Counted from the first letter of the stretch, positions 7,213 through 16,583 are shown. The stretch: DNA of 64,000 bases from an uncultured Candidatus Actinomarina sp. (GCA_902580215.1 CACHJT010000002.1:1-64000), one strand, 5' to 3'. Notes: a model not told the origin generated them from the sequence alone. Made by a program: numbers and translations.

Positions 7213-9827
7213 TGTTTGGATTTACAAAGCGCCCCCTTTTTCTGATAGCCTGGAAAAACTTAAAAACCTATCCGGTAAGAATATTTTTAACAACATCATC
7301 GATCATTCTTGGTGTAGCAGTCATTATTGCTTCGAATATTTTTTCGGAAAGTAATAAATCTGCATTTGATAATTTATTCTCAGGCATTTACGAGGGAGTT
7401 GACTTAGTAGTACAGCCAATACAAGAGGATTTTGCCGAGGGATTTAGTGGTGATGGTGGTCAAGGGCCAATTTCGTTTGAAGTTAAGAAAATACCTGATG
7501 AAAGAATTGATGAGATTTCAAATCTACCAAGTGTAAAAGCGGCTTGGGGTGAAGTATTGGGTTTTGCTCAGTTCATAAAAATTGTAGATGGCGAAACAGT
7601 ATTAATTTCTAATGGATTTGCTCCAACATTTGGAGCTGCTTGGGATAGCAATCCATATGCAGCGCAATGGTCATTAGTTGAAGGAGAGGCTCCAACTAAT
7701 ACAAAAGAAGTAGTCATGGATGTTGTAACTGCAGAAAATCATGATTTTTCTGTTGGAGATAGAGTGACAGTTTTGGCTGGTGCAACTCCTGCATCATTTA
7801 CAATTGTGGGAATTGCAGAGTTTGCTAATGTAGGTGCACCAGGTGGGGCAACCTTTGCATTGTTTGAATTTAGGACTGCTCAAAAATTATTAGATTCAAG
7901 AGGCGAAGTAGATTTAATAAATGTAGTTATAGAAAATAATTTTGACATTAATGATGTTAAAACTGAAATAACAAACTTAGATTCAGAAAATTTAAATGTA
8001 ATAAACGCTCAAGAAGCTGCAGCTGAACAAGCTGATTCTATCAAACAAGGCTTAGATTTTTTTAATACAATACTCAATGTATTTGCTGGTATCGCAATAT
8101 TTGTTGGCGCCTTTATCATTCAAAATACATTTCGAATCCTTTTACTCCAAAGAACAAAAGAGCTTTCGCTACTTAGAGCTCTAGGTACATCAAAAAGACA
8201 AATTTATAGATTAGTAATTTCTGAATCTCTGTTTATGTCTGTAATTGGATCTGGTTTGGGTATTGCTCTTGGTATTGGTTTAGCTGTTGCAGTGAAAGAA
8301 GGATTGCAATATTTTGAGTTTGGACTACCAGACGGACCACTAGTTTTAACAACAGAAGCTGCAATAACAGGATTAATTATTGGAATAACAGTTACAATTT
8401 TGTCCTCTTTACTTCCAGCTAGAAAAGCCTCTCAAGTAAGTCCAATGGAAGCCATTAGAGACAGTGTTTCAACACCTAGAAGGAAATCCTTACTTATTCG
8501 ATTAGTTTTTGGTTCGCTCATTTCTGTTGCTGGGTTTGGAATGTTATTTGGTGTTTTGTACGATTTCTTAGATTTACCAACCTTGACCTCTCTACAACAA
8601 GTAGGTTTTGGTGCAGGCGTAATTTTTATTGGAATCTCTGTAATAACCCCATCGATTACAAAACCTTTTGTTTTTCTTTTTGATAAAGCTTATAACTTAG
8701 TTTTTGGAATTCTTGGTAAATTGGCTACTGAGAATTCAAAAAGAACACCAAGAAGAACTGCTTCAACAGCATCAGCTTTAATGATCGGGCTAACATTGAT
8801 ATCTTTGGCAAATGTTATAACGACTTCATTTAAGGCACAGGCTGAGTCCCTAATAAGTGAGGTAATACTTGCGGACTATCAAGTAAGTGCTTCTAATGTG
8901 TTTGTTTCACCTGGAATTCCGACAGGTTTATCGGAAGAGCTTCTAGAGCTAGATGAAGTAACAAAACTTTCCAGAACAAGAGCTACTGTTGTTGGCTACA
9001 ACCAGCGACCACTTATTCTTGGTGCCGTTGACGAAACTGTCTTTGATCTTGTAAAAACAGACGATATATCCGGAAATAGAAAAGACTTTCTAAAAAAAGA
9101 TGCAATAGGAATACTTAAACAAACAGCAGAAAGAGAAGAGCTCTTTGTAGGGGATGAGGTTGTATTAACAATTCCTGAAGAAGGAGAAAAAACTTTTACT
9201 GTCACCTATATATTTGACTGGACCACTCAACCACCGGCTGAATTTTTTGTACTTCTTGAAAATAACACTTTTTTTGCTGACGAATCACTTGATACAGAAT
9301 TGTATTTCAATGTAAATAAAAAAACTCCGGAACTAGAACAGAAAATAAACGCAATTGTTGATGAATACCCTGGCGTTGAAGTAAGAGATGAAGATGGTTT
9401 AGTTGAAGAAGCTAACAATCAAATACAATTACTTCTTAACGTAATTTATGGATTCCTTTCCATATCTATTTTTGTAGCTCTATTTGGTATCACAAACACA
9501 CTCTCTTTATCAGTGTATGAAAGAACAAGAGAAATAGGGTTAATGAGGGCAATCGGAACTTATAGAAAACAAATACGAAGAATGATTTTTATTGAGTCTT
9601 CTATTATTTCAATATTTGGTGCAGCTCTAGGTACAGGATTAGGAATATTCTTTGCTTGGAGTTTGATTCAGACATTAGCCGATGAAGGATTTACTGTATT
9701 TGCAGTTTCCATTCAGCAAACATTTTTGTGGATTGGTATTGCAATAATTGCGGGAGTAATTGCAGCAATACTTCCTGCTATTAGGGCAGCAAGACAAAAC
9801 ATACTCGAAGCTATCTCCTACGAGTAA
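7212..9827 (+). CDS. ABC transporter permease with two FtsX modules
   Basis: 871 residues: an N-terminal helix (about 20-40), a large extracytoplasmic MacB-like periplasmic-core domain, an FtsX three-helix block ending in LPARKASQVSPMEAIRD, a further helix pair, a second core domain, and a second FtsX block ending in LPAIRAARQNILEAISYE. The repeated P-A-x-x-A-(S/A)-x-x-x-P/x-x-E-A-I motif marks both coupling regions. The duplicated architecture in one chain is typical of actinobacterial FtsX-like exporters, so one polypeptide may provide both transmembrane halves. Coupled with the ATPase just upstream. Confidence 0.9.
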   Translation: MFGFTKRPLFLIAWKNLKTYPVRIFLTTSSIILGVAVIIASNIFSESNKSAFDNLFSGIYEGVDLVVQPIQEDFAEGFSGDGGQGPISFEVKKIPDERIDEISNLPSVKAAWGEVLGFAQFIKIVDGETVLISNGFAPTFGAAWDSNPYAAQWSLVEGEAPTNTKEVVMDVVTAENHDFSVGDRVTVLAGATPASFTIVGIAEFANVGAPGGATFALFEFRTAQKLLDSRGEVDLINVVIENNFDINDVKTEITNLDSENLNVINAQEAAAEQADSIKQGLDFFNTILNVFAGIAIFVGAFIIQNTFRILLLQRTKELSLLRALGTSKRQIYRLVISESLFMSVIGSGLGIALGIGLAVAVKEGLQYFEFGLPDGPLVLTTEAAITGLIIGITVTILSSLLPARKASQVSPMEAIRDSVSTPRRKSLLIRLVFGSLISVAGFGMLFGVLYDFLDLPTLTSLQQVGFGAGVIFIGISVITPSITKPFVFLFDKAYNLVFGILGKLATENSKRTPRRTASTASALMIGLTLISLANVITTSFKAQAESLISEVILADYQVSASNVFVSPGIPTGLSEELLELDEVTKLSRTRATVVGYNQRPLILGAVDETVFDLVKTDDISGNRKDFLKKDAIGILKQTAEREELFVGDEVVLTIPEEGEKTFTVTYIFDWTTQPPAEFFVLLENNTFFADESLDTELYFNVNKKTPELEQKINAIVDEYPGVEVRDEDGLVEEANNQIQLLLNVIYGFLSISIFVALFGITNTLSLSVYERTREIGLMRAIGTYRKQIRRMIFIESSIISIFGAALGTGLGIFFAWSLIQTLADEGFTVFAVSIQQTFLWIGIAIIAGVIAAILPAIRAARQNILEAISYE

Positions 9828-9853
9828 ATATTTTTTAACCTTACAATATTCCT

Positions 9854-11152
9854 ATGGCTCAAGAAGAAATAGTTAAGTTATTATCTGAAATGGTAGAGAT
9901 AAAATCTATCAGCTCTGACAAAAACCATAGAGATGATGTTGATGCTTCAGCACAATTTGTACAAAACTTATTTGCAGATCTGGGATTAAACACTCAAGTT
10001 ATCAAGGTTGCAGGAGGAATGCCAGCTGTTGTAGCTCACACAGAAATTGACCCCTCTAAAAAAACCGTTCTTCTTTACGCTCACCATGATGTACAACCAG
10101 TAGGGGATGTAGATTTGTGGGACACTGAACCATTTGACCCTGTAGTAAAAGATGGAAGACTTTATGGCAGAGGTTCAGGTGATAACAAATCAGGAGTAGT
10201 TGTCCATTACAATGTTGTAAAACAACTCTTAAGCGATTTACCAGTAAATATCAAAATTTTTATTGAGGGAGAAGAAGAAATTGGATCTCCTACAATGTCA
10301 GACTTTATTGAACAGAATAGAGAAGCTTTAGAAGCTGACGTCATTGTTATTGCTGATTCAGGAAACGTAAAAATTGGCGTTCCAACTATTACGACCACAT
10401 TAAGAGGCCTAGTTGATGCAATTATTGAAGTTGATCAACCAATGAGACCGATACATTCTGGCGTTGGCGGAGGGGTTGTTCCCGATGCTTTTATGGTGTT
10501 AAGTAGAGTTATTGCCTCATTCCACAATGAAAAAGGAGAACTTATGATCGAAGGTTTAACTCCTACAGATATGCAGGTAACTGAGCTAGAAGAATCGTTT
10601 TTGAAAAAAATGCTTGGATCAGATGAAATAAACCTCTTTGATACAGAAAGTATCTCAAAAAGACTCTGGTTAGAGCCAGCATTAGATGTTCTAGCTATTG
10701 ATGCACCTCCTGTTAAGGACGCAGTAAATTTAGTTATTCCTAAAGCAAGTGCAAAAATCAGTTTAAGACTTCCCCCTACTGAAGACCCAGAGCATGCTAT
10801 GAAAATGCTTGAAGAGCATGTAATGAGAAACATTCCATGGAATGCTTCTGTTAAATTTATTCCAAACTCCAAAGGATCGGGTGTAGTTGCAGATCCTAAT
10901 AAACCATTTACAACAGAATTAGTTAACAGTTTTAATTCAATCTGGGAAAATGAGACTGCTTACATTGGTGTTGGTGGCTCTATTCCTTTTGCAAATGATT
11001 TTGTTAGAGAGTTTCCTAATGCAGAATTGGTACTAGTTGGCGCTGCTGATGAAGAACTAGGAAATGCACATGCACCAAATGAAAGTGTCCAAATTGACCA
11101 TATTGAAATGCTCATAGAAAGTCTCGTACAAACTTTAAAAAATATTTCTTAA
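9854..11152 (+). CDS. M20 family dipeptidase / metallopeptidase
   Basis: 432-residue zinc peptidase of the M20 (ArgE/DapE/CNDP) group. Metal-site motifs are visible: HHDVQP near residue 77, GRGSGDNKSG near 106, the catalytic and metal-binding EGEEEIGSP near 140, and a late histidine in NAHAPNE near residue 413. A dimerisation lid domain lies between about 190 and 300. It probably cleaves dipeptides or N-acylated amino acids in the cytoplasm. It is followed after five bases by the LLM oxidoreductase. Confidence 0.87.
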   Translation: MAQEEIVKLLSEMVEIKSISSDKNHRDDVDASAQFVQNLFADLGLNTQVIKVAGGMPAVVAHTEIDPSKKTVLLYAHHDVQPVGDVDLWDTEPFDPVVKDGRLYGRGSGDNKSGVVVHYNVVKQLLSDLPVNIKIFIEGEEEIGSPTMSDFIEQNREALEADVIVIADSGNVKIGVPTITTTLRGLVDAIIEVDQPMRPIHSGVGGGVVPDAFMVLSRVIASFHNEKGELMIEGLTPTDMQVTELEESFLKKMLGSDEINLFDTESISKRLWLEPALDVLAIDAPPVKDAVNLVIPKASAKISLRLPPTEDPEHAMKMLEEHVMRNIPWNASVKFIPNSKGSGVVADPNKPFTTELVNSFNSIWENETAYIGVGGSIPFANDFVREFPNAELVLVGAADEELGNAHAPNESVQIDHIEMLIESLVQTLKNIS

Positions 11153-11157
11153 TTTTT

Positions 11158-12189
11158 ATGGAAATAGGTATAGATTCATTTGCAAAAAAAACTCAAACTA
11201 ATGAAGGTGGTACTGTTCAGGACGATGCTCGTGCTATGTCTGAGCTAATTGAGAGAATAGTCCATGCAGACAAAGTAGGTTTAGATGTTTTTGGTCTCGG
11301 AGAACACCACAGAGAAGAGTTTTTAGACTCGGCTGCACATAATATTCTTGCAGCTGCAGCAGCAAAGACAGAAAACATTAGGCTAACCAGTGCAGTTGCT
11401 GTAATAAGCGCAATGGATCCAGTAAGGTTGTTTCAAAACTATGCAACATTAGATTTAATTTCAAATGGAAGAGCAGAGATTGTCGCGGGAAGAGGCTCAT
11501 TCACAGAAGCGTTTCCTCTTTTTGGTTTAGATTTTAATGATTATGACGACCTCTATGCCGAAAAGCTTGACCTTCTGTTAAGAATTAGGGATGAAAACAA
11601 AGTTACTTGGTCTGGAAAATTTAGACCTCCTCTAGAAAATCAGACTGTGTATCCAAGACCATTGCAAGAAAAACTGCCCGTATGGGTTGGAGTTGGTGGA
11701 ACACCAGCATCTTTTGTAAGAGCAGGAACTCTTGGTCTTCCTTTAATGGTTGCTGTTATAGGTGGAGAAACTCATAGATTTAGACCACTAATTGATCTAT
11801 ATTATGAAGCTGCAGAAAAAGCAGGCCATGATAAAACCTCTCTAAAAGTTGGTCTTCATTCACTCGGATTTGTAGCAAACTCAAAAGAGGAAGCTATTGA
11901 AAGGTATTATCCAGGATATAGAATTTGGTTCAATCAAATTGGAAAAGAGCGTGGCTGGCCACCAGTTACTATGGAGAGGTTCGAGCAACAAATCGGCGAC
12001 TTGGGTGCATATGTTATTGGTGGACCAGAGGAAGTAGCAGAAAAATTAGTTAGACATAGTGAAGCTTTAGGAGGCTTATCTCGTTTTACTTTTCAGATAG
12101 ATAACGCAGGTCTCACACATGAAGATTTAATGGAAACTTATACATTAATTGGAGAAAAAGTAAAACCTTTAGTTTTAGACAGACTCTAA
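11158..12189 (+). CDS. LLM class flavin-dependent oxidoreductase
   Basis: 343-residue luciferase-like monooxygenase fold protein. Family segments seen: LGEHHREEF near residue 46, AVAVISAMDPVRLFQNYATLD, the AEIVAGRGSF stretch near residue 100, and VWVGVGGTPASFVRAG. It resembles the Atu2307/SP_0267-type group of FMN- or F420-dependent enzymes. Substrate unknown. In an actinobacterium this family can use F420; a PPOX protein of F420 type lies at 16.2 kb, but no F420 biosynthesis gene is in the window. The 3' end overlaps a convergent gene by 15 bases. Confidence 0.85.
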   Translation: MEIGIDSFAKKTQTNEGGTVQDDARAMSELIERIVHADKVGLDVFGLGEHHREEFLDSAAHNILAAAAAKTENIRLTSAVAVISAMDPVRLFQNYATLDLISNGRAEIVAGRGSFTEAFPLFGLDFNDYDDLYAEKLDLLLRIRDENKVTWSGKFRPPLENQTVYPRPLQEKLPVWVGVGGTPASFVRAGTLGLPLMVAVIGGETHRFRPLIDLYYEAAEKAGHDKTSLKVGLHSLGFVANSKEEAIERYYPGYRIWFNQIGKERGWPPVTMERFEQQIGDLGAYVIGGPEEVAEKLVRHSEALGGLSRFTFQIDNAGLTHEDLMETYTLIGEKVKPLVLDRL

Positions 12190-12801
12190 ATAATCAGGTA
12201 GATCAATATCAGCAGAATGATTTTTATCAACTTCTGGTGTTACAAATTTAGTTTCTACAGGTACTACTCCTGACCAAATTGGAAGGGTTTTATCTGACTC
12301 TTCTTCTTTAGGCATACCAGTGCGCTGTTTTAGTGAAAATTCATCAATTGTAAATTCAAGCATTGCAGTTTGCAGCCATTCATTTTTTGTAGGCTTTCTT
12401 GCATCTTCAAACCTTCCTTTAAAAAATCTATCAACCATATTTTCAAAAGCAGCATACATAACTGTTTCATCACTAATTCTTTTAGTATTACCAAACACAA
12501 CTGCTGACTGATAATTCATAGAAGAATGGAAAAGACTTTTAGATAAAACTATTCCATGAACATCTGTTGCAGACAACGTTACATTTGAATTATTTGACAA
12601 TTCTTTAGTAATTCTTGAGCCAACAGCAGCATGAAGATAAATTTTTTCATTATAAATTGCATGTAGCATTGGAATAGAAAACACAGTTCCTTTCTGGTTA
12701 AACGACACAGTTACAAAATATGTTTTGTTCAAGAATGAAAAAAGTTCATTTAGGTCATATGAAGCACGTTCTTTTAATCTTCTTACTTTAGATTTATCCA
12801 C
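12175..12801 (-). CDS. Pyridoxamine 5'-phosphate oxidase-fold (flavin reductase-like) protein
   Basis: 208 residues with a split-barrel PPOX-like pattern: FFSFLNKTYFVTVSF near the start, IPMLHAIYNEKIYLHAAVGSRITKELSNN, and a HSSMNYQSAVVFGNTKRI segment, matching the family that includes pyridoxamine-phosphate-oxidase-related FMN-binding proteins of the NimA/general-stress type. Activity is not predictable. Convergent with the LLM oxidoreductase (15-base overlap) and divergent from the membrane/barrel cassette. Confidence 0.65.
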   Translation of the reverse strand: MDKSKVRRLKERASYDLNELFSFLNKTYFVTVSFNQKGTVFSIPMLHAIYNEKIYLHAAVGSRITKELSNNSNVTLSATDVHGIVLSKSLFHSSMNYQSAVVFGNTKRISDETVMYAAFENMVDRFFKGRFEDARKPTKNEWLQTAMLEFTIDEFSLKQRTGMPKEEESDKTLPIWSGVVPVETKFVTPEVDKNHSADIDLPDYLESV

Positions 12802-12954
12802 ACTTAAATAGTAAACAAATTGTTAACGGAAGCTATAAAATTTTGTATTTTTAATACATCGACAAAGTTTACTTATTAGAATTGCCTTGTAATTTAAGGA
12901 AGTTAAATTGCATCACAATTAAATAAAGGGAGCTTATGGAAGGTAGGTTAACTT

Positions 12955-13518
12955 ATGAAAAAATTTTTCACACAGCCAATTGGTGATTTAGCTCGACAAA
13001 ATGCGCTAACTTTTTTAGTAATTAATTTGGTTGGTATCGGAGTCGAGTTATCAGGGTCAACAGCTTTAGATGCAGTTGATAATTTGTTTAGCTTTATATG
13101 GGGATTTTCACTAATCTCTATTATTATTGCTGGCTATTATCTTGCAGAAGGCTATGTTCCAGAATATTGGAAAATGGCAACAACTATATTAGCTACAGTT
13201 ATTATTTTTGGTACTTTTCTTGAAATTACTGAACTTGAAGATGGTTTTTTACCAATTTACTTTTTTTGGGCATTTAACTCATTAATTTATGGATTAACTT
13301 TAAGAGGAAGTGGTATCTTTCGCCCAATTTATGAATACCTAACCATCTTTGGTGCGTTAATCATAACTATTGGAACTTCAGCAGATTTATTTTTTGACTA
13401 TGAGCTTCCAGAAGCAGTACAGATAGTAGGGCTTTTTGGATGGTTGTCTTTGGTAGTTGGAACAAGTGTAGGTAACTACTTTGCTTGGGGTGATAAAGCT
13501 GCCTCAAGCGCAGAATAA
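12955..13518 (+). CDS. Uncharacterised six-helix membrane protein (cassette gene A)
   Basis: 187 residues, mostly hydrophobic, with about six transmembrane stretches (near 18-35, 45-65, 75-95, 100-115, 125-145, 157-177). I do not recognise a family. It shares the segment FFDYELPEA followed by a glycine-rich last helix with the next gene, so the two are probably diverged duplicates. GGTAGG lies seven bases before the ATG. It opens a five-gene plus-strand cassette ending at the terminator near 16,010. No catalytic motif can be seen; it may be a membrane anchor or channel for the soluble barrel proteins encoded downstream. Confidence 0.75.
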   Translation: MKKFFTQPIGDLARQNALTFLVINLVGIGVELSGSTALDAVDNLFSFIWGFSLISIIIAGYYLAEGYVPEYWKMATTILATVIIFGTFLEITELEDGFLPIYFFWAFNSLIYGLTLRGSGIFRPIYEYLTIFGALIITIGTSADLFFDYELPEAVQIVGLFGWLSLVVGTSVGNYFAWGDKAASSAE

Positions 13519-13535
13519 AAGAAAGGAAATAAATT

Positions 13536-14075
13536 ATGAAATCATTTTTTGCATCAACAGATAAAGAAAATGCACAACAGGCAGGTTACTTATTTCTAAT
13601 AGTTAATATTTTAGGATTTGTAACTACAGGATTAATGGGAATGGAAGCTCCTCCTGGAGAAAAATTAGTAAATTTCTTCTGGGGTTTAAGCCTAGCTGGT
13701 GTTTTTCTAACCATTAAACCATTGCTTGGTGACAATGTACCAGAAAATTGGAGAGAGGGAACAACCTTTCTTGCTGCAGCGATCTTTACCGCTAACACTT
13801 TACTATTAGGAAGTGATGGAAATGAATTTGCTCCATTTTTCTTCTTTATATGTTTAAATATGATTGCTTTATATGCGGTATCAGAAGGTGTAATTGGTAA
13901 TATTTATCGATACAGCCTCTTAGTGGGTGGAGCCATTGGAATGGTAATCTCAGGTGCTGGCGCATTTTTTGACTACGAGTTACCAGAAGCATTAATGCCG
14001 ATTGGATTAGTCATTTGGCTTGCATTCATTTTAGGCCTAGGTGTTGGACCATTGCTAGCATGGCGAGATAGATAA
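13536..14075 (+). CDS. Uncharacterised six-helix membrane protein (cassette gene B)
   Basis: 179 residues with about six hydrophobic helices and the same FFDYELPEAL segment near residue 147 as gene A; the lengths and helix spacing match, so A and B look like tandem paralogues. The ribosome binding site GAAAGGAA precedes the ATG. The final A of its stop codon TAATG starts the next gene, giving a one-base overlap. Family and function are not recognised. Confidence 0.75.
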   Translation: MKSFFASTDKENAQQAGYLFLIVNILGFVTTGLMGMEAPPGEKLVNFFWGLSLAGVFLTIKPLLGDNVPENWREGTTFLAAAIFTANTLLLGSDGNEFAPFFFFICLNMIALYAVSEGVIGNIYRYSLLVGGAIGMVISGAGAFFDYELPEALMPIGLVIWLAFILGLGVGPLLAWRDR

Positions 14076-14716
14076 TGTATGTAAGACTAGGATTAGCTAA
14101 CCCTAAAGAAGGGATGACAGAAGACGCCTTAAATTACTTTAGGGATGTAGCAATACCTGTATACGATCAAGTAAGTGGACTTCTTGGTGCTGCAGCTTGC
14201 ATTAATAATGCTGGCCAGCTTATGGCATGGACTACTTGGGCGAACAATGAAGCAAAAGAAGCTGCAATGTCAGAGTTTCAACAAAACCTTTCAGGATTAG
14301 CCGATTTCATTACAGAGCCTCCAACAATACTTGAAGGGCCAATGGTTGCAGGACAACAATACATTATGGTTCCAAAAGATGGTGAAGAACCATTTTTTGC
14401 AAGATTTGTATTAGGCGGTGGAACTCAAGAAGGTAAAACTTATGATGATGTTGCAGAGTTTATGACAAACACTGTTTATCCCGCATATGAAAATGTTGAT
14501 GGCATATTTGCTACTGCCGCATGCAAAGTTGACGACAACAGTGGTTTTAGTTTCAATTTTTGGATTAGTCATGATGCTGCACATGCAGCATCTGATGTAA
14601 TTGCAGATGTTGTACAAGATGCAGTTACAAATCTAATTAAAGAAGCACCTCAAGAATTAACAGGAGAATGCAACGTTTGGAAAAACTATGTTGATTTTCC
14701 TGTAGGAAAAATATAG
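14075..14716 (+). CDS. Tandem dimeric alpha/beta-barrel-like protein (cassette gene C)
   Basis: 213 residues made of two similar halves of about 105. Each begins with a beta strand (YVRLGLAN; FARFVLGGG), then a helix ending in a tyrosine-rich turn (PVYDQVSGLLGAAACI; PAYENVDGIFATAACK), then a strand with aromatic residues (MAWTTWANN; FNFWISHD). This beta-alpha-beta-beta repeat with a conserved G-(L/I)-x-x-A-A resembles ferredoxin-like dimeric alpha/beta barrels (ABM/EthD/NIPSNAP class). No heme- or copper-binding set is evident. It is flanked by membrane-protein genes and is similar in plan to gene E. Confidence 0.7.
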   Translation: MYVRLGLANPKEGMTEDALNYFRDVAIPVYDQVSGLLGAAACINNAGQLMAWTTWANNEAKEAAMSEFQQNLSGLADFITEPPTILEGPMVAGQQYIMVPKDGEEPFFARFVLGGGTQEGKTYDDVAEFMTNTVYPAYENVDGIFATAACKVDDNSGFSFNFWISHDAAHAASDVIADVVQDAVTNLIKEAPQELTGECNVWKNYVDFPVGKI

Positions 14717-14726
14717 AAAGGAAATT

Positions 14727-15344
14727 ATGTTAACTAGTAAAGAAGCTCAACTTGGTAGTTTAATGGCAAGAATTGCTGCATTGGGAACCATTGTTGTATT
14801 TGCAGTTCAAGCATTGCTTATTGGACCAGATCAGGTTGGCTATAGTACTCAGTACGGAGCTATTGTAGATATAGTTTCATTTGTTCAAACTTTTGGAATT
14901 TTGTTTACAATTTCGTTAACTCAAAAATTATTTGGAGACAACAATCCATACTTTAGGATTGTCAGTGCAATACTATTTGTTGCTGCAGTAATTCAACTAA
15001 CAGGATCACTGTCATCAACAGGTAATGCAAACAGTGTCTTTGACTCTGTTTTATCGCCAGACCAAGCAAATGCTGTTGCAAATAATGGACAGCTTGTCAC
15101 ATTCCTCTTATATGGAATATGGGCCTTATGTTTAATAAGTGCTGATGTAAATAATCGTGTTCCATCGTGGGGAAGAATGTCAGGACAAGGCGCTGCTTAC
15201 CTTGTGATAGCTGTTCAAATTGGAGCATTGTTTGGTTTGATACCACTAGCTGCTTTTGTTCCAGTATTCATACTTGGAGGAGTAGTTCTTTTCCCTGTTT
15301 TTGTATATGGAATAAGCATTGCATTTAGTGGAGCAGGTGAGTAG
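14727..15344 (+). CDS. Uncharacterised membrane protein (cassette gene D)
   Basis: 205 residues with about six hydrophobic helices, including one near 12-33, one near 45-65, one near 75-92 and a C-terminal pair around 145-200. It is not obviously related to genes A and B and vaguely resembles DUF4386-type membrane proteins, though I would not assign it. GAAAGGAA precedes the ATG. It lies between two tandem-barrel genes and is followed four bases later by gene E. Confidence 0.7.
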   Translation: MLTSKEAQLGSLMARIAALGTIVVFAVQALLIGPDQVGYSTQYGAIVDIVSFVQTFGILFTISLTQKLFGDNNPYFRIVSAILFVAAVIQLTGSLSSTGNANSVFDSVLSPDQANAVANNGQLVTFLLYGIWALCLISADVNNRVPSWGRMSGQGAAYLVIAVQIGALFGLIPLAAFVPVFILGGVVLFPVFVYGISIAFSGAGE

Positions 15345-15347
15345 ATC

Positions 15348-15983
15348 GTGTATTTTAGAATAACAATACCTTCTCTACAAGACGGAAAAAAAGATGAAGC
15401 AATTTCTTTTGTTAAAGAAAATGTAATGCCAGAGTTTGATGGCACACCTGGACTTCTAACAATGATGGCAGCTATTACAGGTGAGACTTCTGGTATTAAT
15501 ATGGCTGCTTATGAAAGTAAAGAAGCTGTAGAAGCAGTAGAAGAAAAAATACAAGGAGTATTGTCAGAAGCAGCTGGCATGATGGCAGCACCTCCTGTAG
15601 TTTACCAAGGTGATGCAGTTTACGGCAAGGTCTACCAGACCATGGCCAAAGAAAGCACAAGACCAAGCTATTTAAGGCTGGTTGTTGGTGTTGCGAAAGA
15701 CACAGATGCAGTCTTAAGCTTTCTCAAAGAAAAAGTGGAACCAATCTATGAAGAGTCAGAAGGCCTTCAAGTAACAGGAGCTATTTTTGATGGAAGCAGC
15801 GCAATTAGCTGGAACTTTTGGGATTCTGAAGAGGACATGAATTCAGCTGTTGAAAAACTACAAGCAGTGTTGGACAGCGAATCAGAGACCGAACTGTTTG
15901 ATGGAAGCACTATAGCGTATATGGGACCTGTTTATGCAGGCAAGTTGTTTATAGATTTTAATGAAGGAGACACTCCAACATAA
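15348..15983 (+). CDS. Tandem dimeric alpha/beta-barrel-like protein (cassette gene E)
   Basis: 211 residues, two halves of about 105 like gene C: MYFRITIPSLQDGKKDEA and SYLRLVVGVAKDTDAVLS open the halves, PEFDGTPGLLTMMAAI and PIYEESEGLQVTGAIF are the corresponding turn segments, and NFWDSEEDMNSAVEKL parallels NFWISHDAAHAASDVI of gene C. Genes C and E are therefore probable paralogues. The start is GTG at 15,348 in GATCGTGTATTTT (the frame gives V/M-Y-F-R), only four bases after gene D. A strong terminator follows. Confidence 0.7.
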   Translation: MYFRITIPSLQDGKKDEAISFVKENVMPEFDGTPGLLTMMAAITGETSGINMAAYESKEAVEAVEEKIQGVLSEAAGMMAAPPVVYQGDAVYGKVYQTMAKESTRPSYLRLVVGVAKDTDAVLSFLKEKVEPIYEESEGLQVTGAIFDGSSAISWNFWDSEEDMNSAVEKLQAVLDSESETELFDGSTIAYMGPVYAGKLFIDFNEGDTPT

Positions 15984-16008
15984 ATCTTTGTGAATAGATA
16001 ACGCATAG

Positions 16009-16044
16009 AAAAAAAGGGATTTTTAAAAAAAATCCCTTTTTTTT
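16009..16044 (+). terminator. Rho-independent terminator after the five-gene cassette
   Basis: A-rich arm with AAAAAAGGGATTTTT, a short A loop and the matching AAATCCCTTTTTTTT make a long symmetric hairpin ending in a T run, about 25 bases after gene E. The symmetric A/T flanks would let it stop transcription from either direction, but no convergent gene is immediately adjacent. Confidence 0.8.
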
Positions 16045-16070
16045 ATATTGAAAATATTTAGCATATTTCT

Positions 16071-16196
16071 ATGTTTAGAAAAATAACTCCAACAAGAGTG
16101 ATTTTAATTTTACTGCTTTTGTACATACTTTTTTCAGAAGATGATACGGCAAGAAGATTTAAACAACTTCCTGAACTATTGTTAAATTATTTTTAA
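16071..16196 (+). CDS. Putative 41-residue single-pass membrane peptide
   Basis: Small frame starting MFRKITPTRVILILLLLYI: a basic N-terminus, one hydrophobic stretch (about residues 9-22), then an acidic/basic tail ending in LLLNYF. It fills the gap between the cassette terminator and the PPOX gene and stops nine bases before that gene's ATG. There is no clear ribosome binding site, so this is a plausible but unproven small membrane protein. Confidence 0.35.
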   Translation: MFRKITPTRVILILLLLYILFSEDDTARRFKQLPELLLNYF

Positions 16197-16205
16197 AATG
16201 AATTT

Positions 16206-16583
16206 ATGAATCTTAAAGATTTCACTGGTGTTGAATATATAAATCTTATAACTTATAAAAGAGATAAAACACCTATCACAACTCCAGTATGGGTTGCAGA
16301 TTTTTCTAATTCACTAGTTATAACAACAAGTCAAAATGCAGGAAAAGTGAAGAGGGTTAGAAACAATGGCCAAGCAACAATTTACATTACTAACCAAAGT
16401 GGTTCTAAAAAGCTATCAGAAAGCATAGACTTAAAAGCATCACTCATAGAGGATGTAGATCTAAAAAAGCAGGCTGCAGATTTAATTAGAAAAAAATATG
16501 GAATGATGGCAAAAATGATTATGAAAGGACCCGATGAAAATAGGGCAATTATCAGATTAGAAGAAAAGGGAGGTGAAAAATGA
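16206..16583 (+). CDS. PPOX class (F420-type) oxidoreductase
   Basis: 125-residue split-barrel protein. YINLITYKRDKTPITTPVW and SQNAGKVKRVRNN match the start and the cofactor-phosphate-binding K/R-V-K-R-x-R-N-N segment of F420-dependent PPOX proteins such as Rv1155/Rv2074-like enzymes; FMN binding cannot be excluded. Members reduce tetrapyrroles such as biliverdin or unknown substrates. The stop codon overlaps the start of a strongly ribosome-bound micropeptide (MMCPECGCEDES). Confidence 0.8.
   Translation: MNLKDFTGVEYINLITYKRDKTPITTPVWVADFSNSLVITTSQNAGKVKRVRNNGQATIYITNQSGSKKLSESIDLKASLIEDVDLKKQAADLIRKKYGMMAKMIMKGPDENRAIIRLEEKGGEK

Noticed and set aside
12935-12985. Short frame MEGRLTYEKIFHTANW overlapping cassette gene A
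   Set aside because: It has a decent ribosome site (AAAGGGAGC) but no distinctive composition and no obvious leader function; could be an upstream regulatory frame but unsupported.
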